The notes beneath the pieces are model-generated. The model had not been told where the DNA came from. It searched no databases and saw only the letters and a program-made list of their open reading frames with translations. The position numbers were made by a program, and so were the translations under genes. From positions 3,100,001 through 3,164,000 of the forward strand of contig NZ_CP037934.1 in the NCBI RefSeq assembly GCF_004353225.1: DNA of 64,000 nt, in the 5' to 3' direction. This stretch comes from Marinobacter sp. JH2. Lineage in GTDB: Bacteria > Pseudomonadota > Gammaproteobacteria > Pseudomonadales > Oleiphilaceae. Shown here piece by piece: positions 43,731-52,774 of this stretch; position 1 is the first letter of the stretch, and the number at the start of each line of letters is the position of its first letter.

Positions 43731-44642
43731 TTAGTCGTTCAAACCATTCATGGTGGCCGCGACCGAGTTCACCTGGTTGCGAAGCCAGCGGTGGGCGGGG
43801 TCGGTTTGGTGTCGACGGTGCCAAAGCATCAGCAGGGTGAAGGGGTTGTATTCGAACGGCAGCGGCACGTGGGCGAAATCACGCATCAGCTGGGTGCTCA
43901 TTCGCTCGGGCGCCGAAGCGAGCATGCTGGTGCCTCGCAGCAGTTCGGGCAAGCCCGAGAAATTAGACACCGTCACCGTGTTCTTGCGCTGAACGCCCCG
44001 GGTATCCAGGGTGCTGTCCAGAGCGGGTTTTTCGCCGCTGGAAAACAGCACGGTGATGTGGTCCGCCTTCATGTAATCGTCCATGCCCACGGGTGCTTCG
44101 CGCATGCTCGGGTCGAAGAACACCACAATGCGATCGGCCATCAAGCCCCGCTGCATGATGTCGGTGGCCTCCGGGGCGTGGGGGCTGATCACCAGATCGC
44201 AGGCTTCTTTTCGGAGCATATCGGGGTTGGGAATGCCTGAAGGAATCACCTGTAAATGAATGCCCGGTGCCTGCTCTCGCAGGATTTTCACCAAGCCTGG
44301 TAGCAGCAGGTCCCGCTGGTAATCGTTAGCGGCAATGGTAAAGGTGAACTCAGCGGTGGCCGGGTCAAACGGGGGGCCTGAGGGCAGGGTGCGAAGGTCG
44401 TCCAGCAGGTGGCGAATGTGAGGGCCGGTGCGCAGCGCGTATTCGGTCGGCACGATGCCTCGCCCTGATTTTACAAATAGTGGATCACCGAAAGCCAAAC
44501 GCAGGCGGTCCAGGGTGTGGCTGACCGCAGATTGGCTAACGCCCAGGCGAACGGCCGCTCGGGATACGCTGCTTTCGTCCAGCACGGCAATAAACGTGGC
44601 CAGCGATCGAAGATCGAGATTTAATATATCAACGGATTTCAT
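43731..44642 (-). CDS. LysR-family transcriptional regulator
   Basis: This 303-residue LTTR has the helix-turn-helix VLDESSVSRAAVRLGVSQSAVSH and a downstream TLDRLRLAFGDPLFVKSG. The effector domain starts near FTFTIAANDYQRDLL. NodD/NahR-type members share this style (FVKSGRGIVPTEYA), so a regulator of aromatic or hydrocarbon genes is possible (inference). The start is uncertain: ATG 44642 or GTG 44678. It lies 230 bases downstream of the MFS start on the same strand. No target is evident. Confidence 0.85.
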   Translation of the reverse strand: MKSVDILNLDLRSLATFIAVLDESSVSRAAVRLGVSQSAVSHTLDRLRLAFGDPLFVKSGRGIVPTEYALRTGPHIRHLLDDLRTLPSGPPFDPATAEFTFTIAANDYQRDLLLPGLVKILREQAPGIHLQVIPSGIPNPDMLRKEACDLVISPHAPEATDIMQRGLMADRIVVFFDPSMREAPVGMDDYMKADHITVLFSSGEKPALDSTLDTRGVQRKNTVTVSNFSGLPELLRGTSMLASAPERMSTQLMRDFAHVPLPFEYNPFTLLMLWHRRHQTDPAHRWLRNQVNSVAATMNGLND

Positions 44643-44710
44643 CGATTGGAGTTTAGGGCAGGGTGCCCGGATTGTCACGGCGCACCCTTATACCAAACTC
44701 CGCGAGAGGC

Positions 44711-45862
44711 TCAGTTCGAGCGAGCGGCCAGCCATTCCGCCAATTCCAGCCAGCTAGCTTTTGGCGCTTTGCTGCCAGCCAGAATGCCCATGTGCCCACC
44801 GGGCGCTACCCGGAAAGTTTTATCCACAGAGCTAACGTGGTCCATGATGCGCTTGGCGGCGCCGGGTGTTGCCAGGGTATCGGTTTCCCCTGCGATGGCC
44901 AGTAGATTGGCGTTCACGTTCGCTAAGCGCGCAAACTCGTCGCCGATCTGGATTTGCCCTTTCGCCAGTTGGTTGTCAATCCAGACGCGAACCAGAGTGT
45001 CCTGAATAACGCCGCCAGGGTAGGCAACCATTTTGTCGAGGAATGCCGAGGTCGTGGCGTGGTTGGTGACGAACTCCCGGTCTCCCAAGCGCACCAGCAA
45101 CTCCCAATAACCCATGGCGCTGCCAATCGGATTGGTCAGTTTGAAACCGAGGGTGTTGGCCCAGCCCGGGGTGTGGAACCAGTGCGGTTTTACTTTATGG
45201 ATGTGGAAACCGGTGCGTCGGTATACCGCCCCGGAAATGTCGGCCAGCCGCTGGTACATCATGCCGAGAATGCCAGACGCGTGGCTGTCGATGGGCAGGC
45301 CGACAACGATGGCGTTGCGAATGTGCTGGTCCTGGCTGAGTGCCGAATAAAACATGGTGAACATGCCGCCCATGCTCCAACCGTGCAGCGATAATTCTTG
45401 CTCGCCACTGTGTTCGCGCACGCGGTTCAGGTATTCGGGCAGAAATTCGGCAACATAGGTGTGCAAGTTGTAGTGGGTATGTTCCCGTTGTGGGATGCCC
45501 CAATCGATTAAATACACCTCAAAGCCCTTGGCACGAAGAAAGCGCATCAGACTGCGGGTCGGGAACAAGTCGTAGATCAGCATGTTCACCGCCAAGGGTG
45601 GAATGATCACGATCGGGGTTTTGTGTGTTGAGGGCTCGACCGGGATCGTCATGCCGTCTATTTCAATGGAATCTTCTTCCAGAGGCGGATAGTAACGTAG
45701 GCTGACGAGACCATTGGTGTGCAGGGTTTCGAACGGCGTTTGTCCAGCCTGTACCAAACTGGTGGCTTTAAAAACGCGATCGAAGGCGTTGCTAGCGTAG
45801 TGCAGGCCTTTGTGGGATAAACCGGAGGCTGTGTTGAGAGCTAGCTTTAGTGGCTTCAGCAT
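44711..45862 (-). CDS. PhaC-like alpha/beta hydrolase with serine nucleophile
   Basis: This 383-residue protein has the PhaC/PhaE-type alpha/beta fold: TPIVIIPPLAVNMLIYDLFP, GFEVYLIDWGIPQ and the elbow LHGWSMGGMFTMFYSA. True polyhydroxyalkanoate synthases carry cysteine in the elbow (GxCxGG); here it is serine. The acid is probably D in AGETDTLATPGA and the base H in APGGHMGILAG. It is therefore more likely a hydrolase (lipase or depolymerase-like) than a polymerase. It is divergent from the YihG-like acyltransferase. Confidence 0.82.
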   Translation of the reverse strand: MLKPLKLALNTASGLSHKGLHYASNAFDRVFKATSLVQAGQTPFETLHTNGLVSLRYYPPLEEDSIEIDGMTIPVEPSTHKTPIVIIPPLAVNMLIYDLFPTRSLMRFLRAKGFEVYLIDWGIPQREHTHYNLHTYVAEFLPEYLNRVREHSGEQELSLHGWSMGGMFTMFYSALSQDQHIRNAIVVGLPIDSHASGILGMMYQRLADISGAVYRRTGFHIHKVKPHWFHTPGWANTLGFKLTNPIGSAMGYWELLVRLGDREFVTNHATTSAFLDKMVAYPGGVIQDTLVRVWIDNQLAKGQIQIGDEFARLANVNANLLAIAGETDTLATPGAAKRIMDHVSSVDKTFRVAPGGHMGILAGSKAPKASWLELAEWLAARSN

Positions 45863-46043
45863 AGGTGTTTCCGTGGAGCTTCAGAGTCAGAATGCGTTAA
45901 GCGTAAGGCTGAATAAATATTCAGTCCATGGCGAAATTGTCATTTGGTGCCGGCGAAAGGGTCACGTTTGGCCACTGCCCAAGGCCCCCGCGGATTGCTA
46001 TGATGGCGCATCTTTTGGCGACAATAATCAAAACAGGACCACC

Positions 46044-46958
46044 ATGCTCAGTTTTCTGCCTGCTCCTCTTATCGGTGTCATCAACTCCATTCTTTTGGCC
46101 ATCAATACGGTGTTTTGGTGCGTGCTGTTGTATATCCCGGCACTGCTAAAACTGGTGATTCCCCATAAAGGCTTCCGGGTGCTTTGCACCAAGCTGATTA
46201 TCTGGATCTCGGAATCTTGGGTGGCTTGCAATACCGGGTGGATGAAACTGACTCAAAGTACCAAGTGGCAGGTGAGTGGTGCGGATAACCTGAAGCGGGA
46301 AAGTTGGTATCTGGTACTCAGTAACCATCAGAGCTGGGTCGACATTTTGGCCATGCAGCGCGTGTTTAACCGTCGGGCACCGTTTCTAAAGTTTTTCCTG
46401 AAACAGCAACTAATCTGGGTACCGGTGATTGGCCTCGCTTGGTGGGGGCTCGATTTCCCGTTTATGAAGCGGTACACCCGGGAATACCTGATCAAGCATC
46501 CGGAAAAGCGTGGTGAGGATTTGAAGGCCACTCGTAAGGCTTGCGAGAAATTTCGGTATACCCCGGTCAGCGTGATGAACTTTTTGGAAGGCACTCGCTT
46601 TACCAAGGCCAAACACGATAAACAGAATTCACCGTATCAGCATTTGTTAGTGCCTAAAGCGGGCGGTGCTGCGTTTGTGCTGGATGCGATGGGTGATTCC
46701 ATCGAAACGCTGGTGGATGTCACCATCGCTTATCCGAAAGGCGCGCCAAGCTTTTGGAATTTCCTGTGCGGCAAGGTGCCTGAGATCCAGATGGATATTC
46801 GAACCCAAAATATCCCCGGACATCTGAACGGACGGGATTACAGCAATGATGCTGAGCACCGTCAGCACATGAAGACGTGGTTGGGTGAGATCTGGCAGGC
46901 GAAAGATGAGCGGTTGACGAAGATGCTGTCCAACCGCTCCAAAGGCGCTAATTATTGA
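46044..46958 (+). CDS. YihG-like membrane acyltransferase
   Basis: This 304-residue protein has an N-terminal hydrophobic stretch (LIGVINSILLAINTVFWCVLLYI) and the PlsC-type acyltransferase motif SNHQSWVDIL (HxxxxD). LEGTRFTKAKH (EGTR block) and VPKAGGAAFVLDAMG follow. It matches the YihG/LPLAT family, which transfers acyl chains to lysophosphatidic acid or related phospholipids. AGGACC precedes the ATG. The last seven bases overlap the 3' end of the convergent envelope cluster. Confidence 0.9.
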   Translation: MLSFLPAPLIGVINSILLAINTVFWCVLLYIPALLKLVIPHKGFRVLCTKLIIWISESWVACNTGWMKLTQSTKWQVSGADNLKRESWYLVLSNHQSWVDILAMQRVFNRRAPFLKFFLKQQLIWVPVIGLAWWGLDFPFMKRYTREYLIKHPEKRGEDLKATRKACEKFRYTPVSVMNFLEGTRFTKAKHDKQNSPYQHLLVPKAGGAAFVLDAMGDSIETLVDVTIAYPKGAPSFWNFLCGKVPEIQMDIRTQNIPGHLNGRDYSNDAEHRQHMKTWLGEIWQAKDERLTKMLSNRSKGANY

Positions 46959-48040
46959 GAATAGGCCAGAAGTGTTGCGAACTCGGGATAGATCTGACTG
47001 GTCGCCGTCATGACGTCGTTGAAATTGGGGTCCGAGCCATGCTCCGCTTTAAGGTAACGAGCCATATCGGCAAGTGAGCGAAAGCTCATGTCGGATGTCG
47101 ATCTGACATACTCCCAGCCGCCAATGCTATCGATGGCAGTGCTCCGCCCTGCTTCCTTGCCGACTTTTGAACCAATCATGCCGCCGAGGAAGCTGCCAAA
47201 GGGAACGGACTCCAACACTTTGTTGGCCGCATAGGCGCCTGCTACCGCTCCCACGGCACTGCCCGTCGTCGCGCCAATGTTGGCATTTATCGCTTTATTG
47301 ACCCACTCAGCGGTGACACCATCGCTGGTGTAGGGGCTCATGAACTGGCCAGTGTTGTTTCGGATGACCAGCTCTTTTCGCGATTCGGCCTCTGCTTTAC
47401 GTTTCACCTCAGTATCGTGCTGTCGCGCAGCGAGGTAGCTTTCTTCCGTTCCCAAGGCTCGCGTGAGCGTGACGTCCGTGGTTGAATCCTCGTCGGGGTG
47501 CAGAATCGTCAGCGTAACGTCGGAGCCGGGGGCGCCGCGAATCATCCAAATTAACTCAGGTAACGACAGGTCGTTCGCTGGGAGCATTGGATCGTTTGGC
47601 GAGGGGCGGGTGGCAAGAATCTGATCACCCTCGGACAGTGCGCCACTGGCAAGGGCTGGACCATCAGCTGCCAGCCTGGTGATAAAGAACCCTTCCTCTG
47701 TTTTTTTAAGAGAGGCACCGATCAGTCCGTCGCCGGGTTTATCCGTTTCGGCGATCGGGTGGCTACTGACTTCGGATTGTCTGAAGTCAGTCCATTCGGT
47801 TTGGCACCACCAAGTGTAATTGAACGACTCAGGGACATAGGTTACCGCTGTTTTTTGCGGATAAATCCGAATTTCTTCACCCACAGGGCCATGTCGAATA
47901 CACAGGGTGAGCCCAGCGTCTAAGCGCTGATATGGACTCATCAACGCTGGGTCCGAGGGCATTTCAGGAGCGCTTGCACAACCACTCAAAGCAGCGGCTA
48001 ACGGAAGCAGCCATAAAACCGGTTTTATTCGCAAAGTCAT
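46952..48040 (-). CDS. Lipoprotein with PDZ-like domain and glycine-zipper C-terminus (envelope cluster gene 6)
   Basis: This 362-residue lipoprotein has a signal peptide with lipobox ALSGC at about residue 20. Residues about 115-200 resemble a PDZ domain (GLIGASLKKTEEGFFITRL, LSEGDQILATRPS). The C-terminal third has GQFMSPYTSDGVTAEWVNKA and a glycine-zipper GAVAGAYAANKVLESVPFGS. It is clearly homologous to the C-terminus of the 515-residue lipoprotein at the other end of the cluster. It is the last gene of the six. Function unknown. Confidence 0.8.
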   Translation of the reverse strand: MTLRIKPVLWLLPLAAALSGCASAPEMPSDPALMSPYQRLDAGLTLCIRHGPVGEEIRIYPQKTAVTYVPESFNYTWWCQTEWTDFRQSEVSSHPIAETDKPGDGLIGASLKKTEEGFFITRLAADGPALASGALSEGDQILATRPSPNDPMLPANDLSLPELIWMIRGAPGSDVTLTILHPDEDSTTDVTLTRALGTEESYLAARQHDTEVKRKAEAESRKELVIRNNTGQFMSPYTSDGVTAEWVNKAINANIGATTGSAVGAVAGAYAANKVLESVPFGSFLGGMIGSKVGKEAGRSTAIDSIGGWEYVRSTSDMSFRSLADMARYLKAEHGSDPNFNDVMTATSQIYPEFATLLAYSQ

Positions 48041-48067
48041 GCAGCCTTTCTTCCCTTTAAAAGAGTT

Positions 48068-48886
48068 TTAGCGAGTTACTTTTGCCAGCGTTTGAAGCGC
48101 GAGTTCCTCGCCTATTTCACTCAGGGTTACGGTTTGCTCTATTTTCTGGAAGCCGTGATCGGTTGCTTTCCATTGGTAAGCCTTCTGTTTTTCAGGAGGG
48201 ACACCGTTGGAACTGAGCATGACCTTAATGGCGCCGCTGCTAACATCGAGCACTTCAATTTCGAACGCGCGCGAGGTTAAACGGTTAAAGACCATCAACA
48301 TATCTGCGTGTTCAGCGAGCGCGCGCATTTCAAGGCGGCGTTGATCTGGGGATAATCTAGAAAAATCACCAGTTTCCAATGCGTTATCAGTAATCCTCAT
48401 GATCGCGTCGCGGTCGACGACGGTCACGCCGGCCTCCGTGAGCTGGCTGACCAAACCGCTTTGCAACTCAAAGGCAGGGCTGGCAGCTCCCCTGTTACGG
48501 TTTGAGCGGTATTCGGCTTGTGCCGCCGCCTGACTGGCGCCCTGCAAATTGACTTTGCCGTCGGGAATTTCACCTTTAAGAGTGCCGCGTGCCGATACGA
48601 CGCTTCGGCTGTTACTACTCCAGTCACTTACTTGATCATCGAAAGCCCGGTTCCAGAACACGGCTACTCTTGGCATGTTGCTGCCATAGGAGGCTCTGAA
48701 ACGCTTGAGGATGTCTTCTGCGCTTTCTTGCCGTTGAGGTGCGAGGCGTTCGTCTTGCAGATCACTCTCGGTCAGAGGTTTTTGGGCAGGCGCCATCATC
48801 GGCGCTGCCTCGTGGCTGGTGCTGGCTGAAACGCTCTGAGCAGGCGCCAGCAGTGGCACACAAAGTGCGATGACCAGGCGTTTCAT
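48068..48886 (-). CDS. Exported protein of unknown function, possibly CsgG/LpoB-like fold (envelope cluster gene 5)
   Basis: This 272-residue protein has a signal peptide (MKRLVIALCVPLLAPAQSVSA). The body has RVAVFWNRAFDD, SQLTEAGVTVVDRDAIMRI and LAEHADMLMVFNRL, alternating strand-helix segments like those of CsgG, FlgT or LpoB-type domains. That is a weak structural inference. Its ATG shares one base with the stop of the YcfL-like gene (TAATG), showing tight coupling. It has no lipobox, unlike its neighbours, so it is probably periplasmic. Confidence 0.72.
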   Translation of the reverse strand: MKRLVIALCVPLLAPAQSVSASTSHEAAPMMAPAQKPLTESDLQDERLAPQRQESAEDILKRFRASYGSNMPRVAVFWNRAFDDQVSDWSSNSRSVVSARGTLKGEIPDGKVNLQGASQAAAQAEYRSNRNRGAASPAFELQSGLVSQLTEAGVTVVDRDAIMRITDNALETGDFSRLSPDQRRLEMRALAEHADMLMVFNRLTSRAFEIEVLDVSSGAIKVMLSSNGVPPEKQKAYQWKATDHGFQKIEQTVTLSEIGEELALQTLAKVTR

Positions 48887-49341
48887 TAGTTCAGCTCCCG
48901 TACTTCCACGCGGTATTGCAGGGGTTGCGTGGAGGTGGACAGTTCACGGTAAGTCGCAAGACTGTTCGCCGAAACGGTAAGGCGTTGCCAAGTGGGTTTA
49001 ACGTCAGCGGGTACACCGTCTTGATCGAAAAATTGCGTGCGTGCCTCGACCTGATAGTCATAGTCGGTGTGGTTACGAAGCACGGCATAAACCTCGGTGG
49101 TGCCTGTGGCTGTTGCCCGCTGGCCGTGCTGTGCCACGGTCAGCCGGTAGCGTTCACCATCGCCAAATATACCGCCATCCCATGTACGGCTCAGGTTGTA
49201 GTCGCTAAACACCACGGAATTCATGGTAATCGGTGCGGTGCGTTCGGTGAGTCGGGTGCTGTCCGAAGGCAAGTTGGTGCAACCCGCCAGTAAGCCCAAT
49301 CCCATGACGGCGGCGGTGAATGTCTTAACGATAGAGTTCAT
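48886..49341 (-). CDS. YcfL-family lipoprotein (envelope cluster gene 4)
   Basis: This 151-residue lipoprotein has lipobox LLAGC. The mature part (MNSVVFSDYNLSRTWDGGIF, TTEVYAVLRNHTDYDYQVEA, RTQFFDQDGVPAD) matches the YcfL family. In E. coli ycfL lies beside lpoB and is co-linked with peptidoglycan synthase activation; here an LpoB-like gene lies two genes upstream. AGGAG precedes the ATG. It overlaps gene 3 by four bases and gene 5 by one base, a tight operon. Confidence 0.84.
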   Translation of the reverse strand: MNSIVKTFTAAVMGLGLLAGCTNLPSDSTRLTERTAPITMNSVVFSDYNLSRTWDGGIFGDGERYRLTVAQHGQRATATGTTEVYAVLRNHTDYDYQVEARTQFFDQDGVPADVKPTWQRLTVSANSLATYRELSTSTQPLQYRVEVRELN

Positions 49342-50588
49342 TGTATTGCTCCTTGGCTTGGTCGGCGCGAGGTGGCAAAAGCCAAACCTGCACCGCGACC
49401 ATCAAACGTGAACGCTGTTGAGTCCTTGAGTCCCGGGATTTGGTGCCCGTGCTTATCAAGAAAACGGACAGTAACGGACTGTCCTTCGGTTGCGGTGACA
49501 GGCAGTACGTGCACGGTATCGGGCAACCCGGCCCAGTAACGTATGTCCGCCCGGGTGTTGGCTGAGGCTGAGAGGCCGTCAGCCGCTACGCTGATCAGAC
49601 TCACCGCGGCGAAACCGGCGCCGATTACCCCACCGGCAGCGGCACCAGCGCCAGCCAGCATGCTGTCCTGGCTGATCGTGCTGAGTGCGGAGCCAACAGC
49701 CCGGGTGTTTTCCTTAAATTGAATTTGGCCTTCAACAATTCGGTCAATGGCTCGGCCACCTCGGGTTGAAGCCTGGAAGAAAATATCTTCCATAGGGTAT
49801 ACGGCAGACCATTGTTCGCCATCGCGAACCTCCGCGCCAACATCCCTGAAATTTTTACCTCGGCGGTACACCAGCTGATAATGACCGACGCCATCGCCGA
49901 GTTTTCGAGGGGAGTGGCCGGTTTCAACAATCAGTAAGGCATTGTCGGTGGCGTTCGGGATTGGGGCATCGGGGCGGTACAGTTTGAGCTCTTCGAAATG
50001 TTGTTGGGCCAGTTGCTCGCTACCCATCTGCAGTGCTGACCAGCCCGCTAAGTACAGTAACAGAGCGAAATCGGCGCTGTTTTGTTTCTCTTCGGCGAAA
50101 GCATCTTGGAGCAGGCCAGCCAAAAAGCTTGCCCGGGCGTTGCCGTAGTCGCCTTCCTCCAGATAAATCAGGCCAAGATAAAAGTACACCATGGCCCGTT
50201 CATAAGGTTCGCCTTTAAAGTCCTTCTCGGCTTCTTCGTACCAGATACTTCGTGCTTTTCTGGCGGAATCGGTGTCGGCGTAAACGTTCTCGATTTCGAG
50301 TCGAGCTTGAGTGAGGGTGTTCTTAGCCTCGCTTTTGTAGCCAGCCCGGTAAGCTTTGACACCGATTTCCATCAGGTTCAGTACTTTATTGCGTGGGCCT
50401 TCTTCGAACAGGTTTTGAAAATCTGCCCGCAACGGCGCCGGCTTACTGGTAATCAGTGCTTGTTCTGCAGGAGCGAGTGCGGCGCGGTCGTACACCTTGG
50501 GGCCGCTTGCGCAGCCGACCAACGTACCTGCAATGGCCATGGCCAGTGCAGGCTTCAAGAAACGATTATCGATAGACCACATTGTCAC
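49338..50588 (-). CDS. COG3014-like lipoprotein with TPR-like repeats and glycine-rich segment (envelope cluster gene 3)
   Basis: This 416-residue lipoprotein has lipobox TLVGC near residue 26. Residues about 60-200 are helical with TPR-like repeats (YRAGYKSEAKNTLTQARLEI, AMVYFYLGLIYLEEGDYGNA). A glycine-rich segment, GAGAAAGGVIGAGFAAVS, follows. The family is usually annotated COG3014. I use the GTG at 50588, with AAAGG six bases upstream; ATG 50582 is an alternative. It overlaps the LpoB-like gene by 23 bases and the YcfL-like gene by four. Confidence 0.8.
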   Translation of the reverse strand: MTMWSIDNRFLKPALAMAIAGTLVGCASGPKVYDRAALAPAEQALITSKPAPLRADFQNLFEEGPRNKVLNLMEIGVKAYRAGYKSEAKNTLTQARLEIENVYADTDSARKARSIWYEEAEKDFKGEPYERAMVYFYLGLIYLEEGDYGNARASFLAGLLQDAFAEEKQNSADFALLLYLAGWSALQMGSEQLAQQHFEELKLYRPDAPIPNATDNALLIVETGHSPRKLGDGVGHYQLVYRRGKNFRDVGAEVRDGEQWSAVYPMEDIFFQASTRGGRAIDRIVEGQIQFKENTRAVGSALSTISQDSMLAGAGAAAGGVIGAGFAAVSLISVAADGLSASANTRADIRYWAGLPDTVHVLPVTATEGQSVTVRFLDKHGHQIPGLKDSTAFTFDGRGAGLAFATSRRPSQGAIQ

Positions 50589-51207
50589 GAGCTGCCTTTC
50601 TCATTTCATAGAGACCACTCCACACGATGGTGCCAAGCTCAAGATCAACCATTTCAAAGCTAATTTGACTGTAACGGGACTGGGTACCGGTGTTGCGGTC
50701 GATGGCGTCCAGTGACGAAATCCGGCCACCCAGACGGAAATCTGCGCCGGCTTGTGCGGCAGTCTTGCGAATGGTTCCCCCATCTACGGTGCCGTCACGT
50801 TTCAGGTCCCGTTCTTTCTGAACCATGTCTGAGAAATGGCGACCAACGAAGATCATGCGGCCGTTGGCAGCGCGGTTTAGTTCGATGCGCAGACGATCGG
50901 TGAGCATGTTGGTATTTACGACCGACGTGCTTTCGTTTTTGATGTACTCGTTGTCGATGATTATGCGTGGCGGTGTTGAACGACCGGTCAGCAGAGGGTT
51001 AGCCAGCATGTCGCGCATCATTTTGTCAGTTACGGCGACCACGTCCTGACTCTCGATGCCTACGCCTCCCACACTGCCCGTGGTGGACACATCTTCGTAA
51101 ACGCTCGGCTTGCCTTTAGCGTTGTCGATATTACTCGCACAACCTGATAGAACAAGGCTGGCGGTTGCCAGAGCGCAGACCGTTTTCAACGTGGTTTTCC
51201 TAAACAT
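50566..51207 (-). CDS. LpoB-like lipoprotein (envelope cluster gene 2)
   Basis: This 213-residue lipoprotein has lipobox LVLSGC. The body has DVVAVTDKMMRDMLANPLLT, NEYIKNESTSVVNTNMLTDR and GADFRLGGRISSLDAIDR, matching LpoB (COG3417). LpoB in E. coli is an outer-membrane lipoprotein that reaches through the peptidoglycan to activate PBP1b. In this cluster it is followed by a YcfL-like gene, the same pairing as in E. coli. GGAG lies six bases before ATG 51207; the frame opens earlier at 51219. Confidence 0.86.
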   Translation of the reverse strand: MFRKTTLKTVCALATASLVLSGCASNIDNAKGKPSVYEDVSTTGSVGGVGIESQDVVAVTDKMMRDMLANPLLTGRSTPPRIIIDNEYIKNESTSVVNTNMLTDRLRIELNRAANGRMIFVGRHFSDMVQKERDLKRDGTVDGGTIRKTAAQAGADFRLGGRISSLDAIDRNTGTQSRYSQISFEMVDLELGTIVWSGLYEMRKAARDNVVYR

Positions 51208-51226
51208 TTCGTTCTCCATTAGGGGG

Positions 51227-52774
51227 TTAGCGGACTTGCGCGAGGACTTCGGCCAGTTCGGGGTAAATTTGTCGCGTGGCGTTCATGGCATCGGTGAAAT
51301 TTTCCGTCGTGCCATATTTGGCTTTCAAATATCGCGCCATGGAAGCGATGTCATCAAAGCTGCGGTCGGAGCCGGCGCGAATAGCTTCCCAGCCGCCTGA
51401 CGCGCTGATAGCGGTCTCCCGGCCGACACTTTTGCCGATCTCCGCACCAACAGCGCCGCCCAAAAAGCTCCCGACAAACGGAATCTGCTCAAGCGCTTTC
51501 TCGCCCAGATAGGCACCGGCTACGGCGCCGACGCCGGTGCCCGCGGTGGCGCCAATGTTGGCGTTGATGGCGGAGTTGACCCACTCAGCAAGCACATCGT
51601 CACTGGTGTACGGGCTCATGTATTGGCCCTGGTTATCATGGCGCACCAACTGTTCAAGCAGTTCGTCTTCGGTCGGGATACGAATGTTCCCGTCGGCATC
51701 GCGCAACTTGCCGCTTCGGGCGGCCATTAGCAGTTGCGGGTCTGGAGCTTTGTTGGTCATGCGGTCCACTAAGCCTGAGGGCAGGCCACCGGCTTTAAGT
51801 ATTTCCCGGTGATTGTCTGTCATGCCGTTGTAGTAACCTGAGGGGAATTGCCGCATATCGGTTGCCTGGCCGTTTACCACAATAGGTGTTGCGTATTCGT
51901 CCTCCGGATAGGCATTCAGCACCTGCACCAACAGCTCGTCGGCCGCGACGCCTTGATTCAGCTCGGCCTGGAGGTCAAAACCGTTTAAGCCTTGAGGGCC
52001 TATGAGCCAAGCTTGGTCTGATTCAGGGAGAACTTGGATATAACCCGGCATAGAAACGTGTTCCGCGTGGTAGGCCAGCGCATCCTCTTTCGGAGCGAGC
52101 TCGGCTAGACGTAGGAGTGCCGATGGACGGTATACCGAGTTTTGCCCCGGTCCTAACAGATATTCCGCGAGTTCCGTTCGTGTTTGAGGATCGGTGAGCT
52201 CGAACTCCTCGCGTTGCTGATCAATTGCCGTCAGTACCTGACTTTTATGAAAGTCGTATAAATAATCTCGGGCAACTTGTTGTTGTATTGCCGGGCCCGA
52301 ATCTAAGGAACCGAAGAATAAAGCGGTCGGGAAATAGAGTGTGAAATATGTATCGATGGTGTATTCGATTTCACTCTTTACCAACGGTTCACCTTGCCAG
52401 CTGAGTTCGTAGCTATCGGTGTAGATGTGTTCGTCGTGGGCGGGCACGAGGGTCAGAGTGACTGCGTACAGTAGAACGCTAAGCCAGTTGGTGTCTTGAT
52501 CGGTTTTTTCAGTTTGACGGGTAACGGTAAGTTCAGGTGCTAAACCGTCGGCGGGGATTAACCAATTGGGTTGATCGTCGCCCACAAGACGAAAGGGGAC
52601 CAGGGCGGTTCCATGGGCTGATGGAGCGGTAACCTGAACGCTGTCGGGGCTGAAATTAAAGGTCTGACAACCGGCGAGCAGAACGATCAAGCTCAATCCG
52701 ATAAGTGCCCTGCCGGCACGCTGAAGGAAAGTACGTGGTGCCTTGGGCGAGGTATGAACGGGGCGAGACGTCAT
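51227..52774 (-). CDS. Large lipoprotein with glycine-zipper C-terminal domain (envelope cluster gene 1)
   Basis: This 515-residue lipoprotein has a signal peptide (MTSRPVHTSPKAPRTFLQR then ALIGLSLIVLLAGC) with lipobox LLAGC. Residues about 20-380 have no domain I recognise. The last 130 residues (GQYMSPYTSDDVLAEWVNSA, a glycine-zipper GVGAVAGAYLGEKALEQIPF, and MARYLKAKYGTTENFTDAM) repeat the C-terminus of the PDZ lipoprotein at 46952-48040. It is the first gene of the minus-strand cluster, 255 bases after rnb. I place the start at 52774; the frame extends to 52819. Confidence 0.78.
   Translation of the reverse strand: MTSRPVHTSPKAPRTFLQRAGRALIGLSLIVLLAGCQTFNFSPDSVQVTAPSAHGTALVPFRLVGDDQPNWLIPADGLAPELTVTRQTEKTDQDTNWLSVLLYAVTLTLVPAHDEHIYTDSYELSWQGEPLVKSEIEYTIDTYFTLYFPTALFFGSLDSGPAIQQQVARDYLYDFHKSQVLTAIDQQREEFELTDPQTRTELAEYLLGPGQNSVYRPSALLRLAELAPKEDALAYHAEHVSMPGYIQVLPESDQAWLIGPQGLNGFDLQAELNQGVAADELLVQVLNAYPEDEYATPIVVNGQATDMRQFPSGYYNGMTDNHREILKAGGLPSGLVDRMTNKAPDPQLLMAARSGKLRDADGNIRIPTEDELLEQLVRHDNQGQYMSPYTSDDVLAEWVNSAINANIGATAGTGVGAVAGAYLGEKALEQIPFVGSFLGGAVGAEIGKSVGRETAISASGGWEAIRAGSDRSFDDIASMARYLKAKYGTTENFTDAMNATRQIYPELAEVLAQVR

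Noticed and set aside
46044..46958. Assigning the acyltransferase as plsC of phospholipid synthesis
   Set aside because: The sequence fits the longer YihG-type family better, and core plsC genes have a different length and context.
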